Shown: positions 60,375-64,000 of the stretch, piece by piece
Layout of the letters: each line of letters opens with the position of its first letter
Position numbering within the stretch: position 1 is the first letter of the stretch
Assembly: GCF_010731675.1 (NCBI RefSeq)
Contig: NZ_AP022584.1
Span: forward strand, 1,922,001 to 1,986,000
Reading direction: 5' to 3'
Source of the DNA: Mycobacterium marseillense
GTDB taxonomy: Bacteria > Actinomycetota > Actinomycetes > Mycobacteriales > Mycobacteriaceae
DNA: 64,000 nt
The notes under the pieces: generated by a model
What the model was told of the DNA's origin: nothing
Seen by the model: the letters and a program-made list of their open reading frames with translations, nothing else
The model's database searches: none
Program-made: the position numbers and the translations under genes

Positions 60375-62206
60375 TGGTAATGACCTCCGGTAGGGCGCCG
60401 AAGCGACTCTGGGTCGAATTCATCAGGCAGCCAATAGGTGCCGCGATGGTCTGCGGTCATGCTGTCGTGGGCCAACGCGTCACCGTGGCCCGATGCTATG
60501 TCACCGATGCTGAACAACGATTCATTACCAGGAGTGAAGTAGGAACTGTGGTCCTTCAGCGGGAAGGTGAGCCCAGGGGCTTCGGCCTTGAAGCGCGTCG
60601 ACCCGTACCCTTCGACGGCGGGGTCGGAACCGAGTCCGATGGTCACCCCCGTTCCCGGCATATGCCCCTGGATGCCGCCCAAGTGCGTGATCGGGTCCGT
60701 CGACGCGGCGCCCACGTAGACGTGTCCCCCGTCGGGCAGGTGGAAGTCGGCGGCGCTGTGGGCCAGATCGGTTCCCGGGCAGCCGACCAGCACGATGTCG
60801 TTGGCATGCATTCCCGAACCGGCCGCGGCGTCGGCCACGGTGGTCGACCCATAGGAATGGCCCATCACGGTCACGTGGGACGGGGCGCCGCCATGCGTCA
60901 CCGCGAGAGCGTTGACATCCCCGGCCAGCAGACCGCCCCCGTTTCTCGCGAGCGTCGTCTGCCCGATTTGGGGGTCGATCGCGCTGTCGGGAGCGTGATA
61001 ACCCATCCACACCAGCACCGAATTGGACCTGTTCGGATCGGCGCGCTGGGTCTCGTTGTAGACGTTGAGCCCATCGCGGTGCGTCAGGTAGCCGTCCCGG
61101 ACGCTGCTGCCCGTCCCCGGCACCAGCACGATGGTGTTGTCGGCGGTGTCGGGATTGCCGATCGCGATGGCTTCCCTGCCTCGGCCCTCGAACGCCTCCG
61201 GGTCATAGGTCTGCAGGAAGACGGGGTCCTTGCCGCCATCCGAATCCGTACTGAGCCCGGCCTTGGTCTTCACCGCGTTGTTGTAGCGCGTGATGGCCGA
61301 CGGCCCGAGGCCGTACAACTCCGGGTGTTGGGTCACCTGGTCCACCGACACGTGATGTTGTGCGGCGGCGTTCTCGACGCGGGAAATGTCGTCGTTCATC
61401 ACCGCCTGGTTGACCGTGTCACGGGAGATGGTGTCGATGCCGTTCAGGTTGCCCAGCTCGGGCGGATGCTGGGCGAGCAGCTGATCTTTTTGCTGCTGGC
61501 TCAACGAATCCCACCACCGCTTGACGTCTTCGGGATTGGTACTGGGCGGCGGGATCGCGAACTCTTCGGGACCCGCCTGGGCGTCGGCCGGAGCAAGGGG
61601 CCTGGGGTCGTAGCCGTCGGCGCGCAGGGTGGTCAGTGAGTTCTGCAGCGTGCCCGAATAGCCGTTTCGTATTACCTGCAGTTGACTTAGAGCGCTTCGG
61701 GTGTCATCGGCGGCATCGGCTTTGGCGTCGTTGATCAACAACTGCAGCACGCTTCGCGAATTTGCGTCCAGGGCGGGATCTTGCAGATCATGGGTGGCCG
61801 CCCCGATGATGTTGTCGAGCTGCTGCAGCTGGGCCTCCAACGTGGCGATGTCGTTGGCGCCGGCTTTTTGCGCCTCGGCCAGGGTGGCGGCGATGTTTTG
61901 TAGGTCAACCGCGATCTTGGGGAGTTGAAGCGATTGCGCGCCAAGCGATTTGACGGTGCGCTGCACCTCGGCGGCATCGTTGATCGGGTGGTCGCCGTTC
62001 TGGTGATTCCAGGCGGCATCGAATCGGCTGCGGGCTTGCTGGAAGGCGTGGTCGGCCTCCTCGGTGCATCGGCCCGCTTGGTGGAACGCGTCCGCCAATT
62101 GAGAAATCTCGAATGGGCTACCGGCCTGCAAACTGCGGTTGATCTCCCAGGGATCACCCCCGGCCTGGGCGATCAAGTCAGCAACGCTTAGCCAGACCAG
62201 CTGCAT
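60371..62206 (-). CDS. DUF1023 alpha/beta hydrolase with N-terminal T7SS-like helical domain
   Basis: 611 residues. Residues 1-200 are helical and start VADLIAQAGGDPWEINRSLQ, as in ESX-linked proteins with a WXG-like domain. The C-terminal half is a serine hydrolase: TIVLVPGTGSSVRDGYLT, nucleophile elbow VTVMGHSYGSTTVADAAAG, Asp in GCPGTDLAHSA and His in PLKDHSSYFTPG. Likely exported lipase/esterase-type enzyme on envelope or host lipid. The coupled lipoprotein may be a partner or inhibitor. Confidence 0.86.
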   Translation of the reverse strand: MQLVWLSVADLIAQAGGDPWEINRSLQAGSPFEISQLADAFHQAGRCTEEADHAFQQARSRFDAAWNHQNGDHPINDAAEVQRTVKSLGAQSLQLPKIAVDLQNIAATLAEAQKAGANDIATLEAQLQQLDNIIGAATHDLQDPALDANSRSVLQLLINDAKADAADDTRSALSQLQVIRNGYSGTLQNSLTTLRADGYDPRPLAPADAQAGPEEFAIPPPSTNPEDVKRWWDSLSQQQKDQLLAQHPPELGNLNGIDTISRDTVNQAVMNDDISRVENAAAQHHVSVDQVTQHPELYGLGPSAITRYNNAVKTKAGLSTDSDGGKDPVFLQTYDPEAFEGRGREAIAIGNPDTADNTIVLVPGTGSSVRDGYLTHRDGLNVYNETQRADPNRSNSVLVWMGYHAPDSAIDPQIGQTTLARNGGGLLAGDVNALAVTHGGAPSHVTVMGHSYGSTTVADAAAGSGMHANDIVLVGCPGTDLAHSAADFHLPDGGHVYVGAASTDPITHLGGIQGHMPGTGVTIGLGSDPAVEGYGSTRFKAEAPGLTFPLKDHSSYFTPGNESLFSIGDIASGHGDALAHDSMTADHRGTYWLPDEFDPESLRRPTGGHYH

Positions 62207-62363
62207 CGCACCGCCCGCAAATCCGCTACCTGTTCTCTCAGAAAGCTATGACGCTACCCTTCGCTGGCGTTCGTTCAAGCCAGTCAAGTCTGACCGCGCG
62301 GCCGACTGTTGTTCCCGTCGAAGAGGACTGGCCGGGCTGACGATGAGGTGGATTCCCCAGAAG

Positions 62364-62645
62364 TCATCCGCCGGACGGGCTGGGCATGGGCATTTGGGGC
62401 ATCGACGGCTTGCCCGGTCCCGGAGGCATTTTCATGTCTTTCATCATTGAGGCACAGCAATCCATCGATTGGGCTGCCGGCGGATCGGCTTTCATCATTG
62501 AGGGACAGCAGGCCGGCCGCGAGAAGAGCAGATAGAGAACGGCGACGATGACGACGATGCCTACCGCGGTGCCGGTGATGGCCAGGATTGGGTAGACCCA
62601 GCGGGTCCACGTCGGTGTGGTCGGAGTGCTAGCGGTATCGGTCAT
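62364..62645 (-). CDS. Cys/Met-rich one-TM protein, possible copper binder (93 aa)
   Basis: One membrane segment (about 16-42, ILAITGTAVGIVVIVAVLYL). The outer part carries two repeats CCPSMMK and CCASMMKDMKM, then a Pro/Met tail MPQMPMPSPSGG. Doubled CC-x-SMM units with Met runs are typical of copper or thiol chemistry; no known family is recognised. ATG 62645 with AAAGGTAAGCC upstream. Confidence 0.7.
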   Translation of the reverse strand: MTDTASTPTTPTWTRWVYPILAITGTAVGIVVIVAVLYLLFSRPACCPSMMKADPPAAQSMDCCASMMKDMKMPPGPGKPSMPQMPMPSPSGG

Positions 62646-62809
62646 GATGGCTTACCTTTCGTGCGCGTAGTCCGATTATCCGCCAAACCGCAAGCCAGCC
62701 GCATCGGCAAAGTTCCGATTCCCGAGCCCGGTCGGTGCACTCAAACGGCCACTGGGCGCCCCGGCCTGGGGTTACGATCTGCGCACGGAGCTACAGATTC
62801 GAGGTGGCC

Positions 62810-63088
62810 ATGTATCGCACCCGACGTTTCGTCACCACAGTCACCGCGGCCATCGCGCCGATGATCGTCGTCACCACGTTCGCCTCGTCGCCACCTGCCA
62901 CGGCCGATCCGGTATGCGGGACGGCGGGAACGCCGCCCTGCGCGGGACCCGGACCGCTGACACCGGAACAGCAGTGCGCGTTCATCGCGTGGCGATCGAT
63001 GATGCCGTGCAATTGGCTCGGAGTGCAGGTGCCCGCAGGCACGCCGGGGAGTTGGGATAACCCGCCGGCACCGCCGCCGGAGCCGTGA
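62810..63088 (+). CDS. Secreted small protein (92 aa)
   Basis: ATG 62810 with GAGGTGGCC upstream. Signal peptide MYRTRRFVTTVTAAIAPMIV with cleavage near ATA-DP. Mature part has four Cys (VCGTAGTPPCAGPG; QQCAFIAWRSMMPCNWLG) and a Pro-rich end. Type common in mycobacteria, function unknown. Confidence 0.7.
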   Translation: MYRTRRFVTTVTAAIAPMIVVTTFASSPPATADPVCGTAGTPPCAGPGPLTPEQQCAFIAWRSMMPCNWLGVQVPAGTPGSWDNPPAPPPEP

Positions 63089-63095
63089 TCCGCGC

Positions 63096-63293
63096 TCACC
63101 AACCCCAGTCGTCATCATCGAGGACGTCCACGGTGAGATCGCTATCGGCGGGGGCGGTGGTCCCGTAGGTGAAGGTGAGCAGGGTGCGGTCGTCGCCGAG
63201 GGGTTCAGTCGCGACGACGGTGGCGTGCCCGACCTTCATGCGGATCCTGTCTCCGGGCTGCAGTTCGTCAACGCGTTTCAGGGGCACACTCAA
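63096..63293 (-). CDS. Small beta-rich protein (65 aa)
   Basis: MSVPLKRVDELQPGDRIRMK starts an SH3-like barrel with the phrase LQPGDRI, followed by VGHATVVATEPLGDDRTLLT and an acidic tail. ATG 63293. Known only as a conserved hypothetical type. The 165 bp upstream to the amidohydrolase gene hold nothing I can name. Confidence 0.62.
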   Translation of the reverse strand: MSVPLKRVDELQPGDRIRMKVGHATVVATEPLGDDRTLLTFTYGTTAPADSDLTVDVLDDDDWGW

Positions 63294-63458
63294 CCCATCA
63301 GCACCGGTGCAACTGGCAATCCAACAGATACCGTGGTCATCATCGCCATCCTCTCACGGCTGGCAATGCCTTCAGCGGGTCGTAACGCGATGAGACCCTG
63401 CGCCGCAATCGAATACGATCAGAGACGCGGAAGATCGGCGCGGCTAAGGGGATTCGAT

Positions 63459-64000
63459 TCAGTTCTCCACGAGATCGGGAATGGGTTCCGCGTCGGTTAG
63501 CCAGTGCCGCCCGATCTGGCGGGCGGCCTCCCACTTGGGGATGCTCAGCGCGTCGTCCTGGCCCAAGTCCTCAGGGGTCGGCCCGATTCGCTCGGCCAGC
63601 GGGCCGAGGGCATCGAGATCGAAGTTGTACAGCTCGGCCGCGGCCAGTCCCAGCATCTGCCGGGTCTCCTCGACGGGAATGTCCCAGAACGAGCGGCGCA
63701 GCCATTCGCGGGTGTGTGGCCAGGTCCCCTCGGGATGGGGGAAGTCGTTGCCCCACAGGATGTTCGAAACGCCGATCTCATAGCGCCGTGCCAGCTCCCG
63801 GCGCTCGGTGGTGGTGGCCCCGATGAAGCAGTTCCGGTCGAAGTAGGCCGACGGCGGCATCGTGAGGTCACCCTCCATCAGGTGGCTCATCTTCTTGGCC
63901 GAGTGCTCGCGCAGATAGCGGGTGTCCATCAGCCAGAGCAGATCGTTGGCCCAAAACGCCCCGCATTCGGTGACCCCCCAGCGCAGCCCGGGGAAGCGCT
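63459..64000 (-). CDS. Amidohydrolase-2 family protein (C-terminal part; runs off the right edge)
   Basis: About 180 codons up to the edge. ECGAFWANDLLWLMDTRYL, then YFDRNCFIGATTTERRELAR and SNILWGNDFPHPEGTWPHTR with the metal-type Asp and His, then QMLGLAAAELYNFDLDALGP. This is the TIM-barrel amidohydrolase_2 family (ACMSD-like), which includes decarboxylases and hydrolases of cyclic compounds. The N-terminal half lies beyond base 64000. Confidence 0.9.
   Translation of the reverse strand, partial: RFPGLRWGVTECGAFWANDLLWLMDTRYLREHSAKKMSHLMEGDLTMPPSAYFDRNCFIGATTTERRELARRYEIGVSNILWGNDFPHPEGTWPHTREWLRRSFWDIPVEETRQMLGLAAAELYNFDLDALGPLAERIGPTPEDLGQDDALSIPKWEAARQIGRHWLTDAEPIPDLVEN

Overview
The window comes from a slow-growing Mycobacterium, probably close to the M. 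avium complex (inference from gene content, high GC and 53-bp MIRU repeats). The left end keeps the order known from M. tuberculosis Rv2606c to Rv2614c: pdxS, a Nudix membrane protein, pimA, patA, pgsA1, a MIRU trimer, a HIT-family Ap4A phosphorylase and thrS. Most of these genes overlap by a few bases and form the phosphatidylinositol mannoside (PIM) synthesis operon.

From 7.4 to 37.8 kb is chromosomal metabolic DNA. It holds a CPA1 antiporter, an M20 amidohydrolase, a thioesterase, an aldo/keto reductase and DoxX. Next comes a cluster of nitronate monooxygenase, cupin, 4-TM protein, Cys-rich HTH regulator, ferredoxin, DUF2249 protein and methyltransferase, built round a shared 14-bp palindrome. 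It is followed by pcaH-pcaG-pcaB, a hemerythrin/Rieske pair, a translationally coupled ring-hydroxylating dioxygenase operon with an IclR regulator, an SGNH hydrolase, a DedA protein with a TetR regulator, a STAS protein, a GCS2-type ligase, a TauE permease, a catalase-like protein, an SDR, FadD and a crotonase.

At 38.0-38.5 kb lie four tRNA genes (Val-CAC, Gly-GCC, Cys-GCA, Val-GAC). The 3' end of tRNA-Val(GAC) is the attachment site of an 11.4-kb integrated element at 38492-49894, bounded by a perfect 24-bp direct repeat. Its integrase resembles that of the M. tuberculosis prophage phiRv2, which also uses a tRNA-Val site. It encodes integrase, excisionase-like HTH, a replication protein with an iteron array inside its gene, a WhiB-like protein, an HTH protein, HNH endonuclease, Rmf/CrpP-like protein, a Fic AMP-transferase and a second tyrosine recombinase. 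No capsid, portal, tail or lysis gene is visible. It looks like a phage satellite or an integrative replicon rather than a complete prophage.

From 49.9 to 63 kb is further accessory DNA: small lipoproteins, excisionase-like genes and a remnant of one, and a complete IS21-family element that splits a short gene and carries a 6-bp target duplication. Then come a winged-helix / trypsin-like protease / HEPN-motif (Ymh) trio that may be a conflict system, an EspC-like plus WXG-like type VII secretion pair, two lipoproteins, a DUF1023 alpha/beta hydrolase and a Cys/Met-rich membrane peptide. The window closes inside an amidohydrolase gene.
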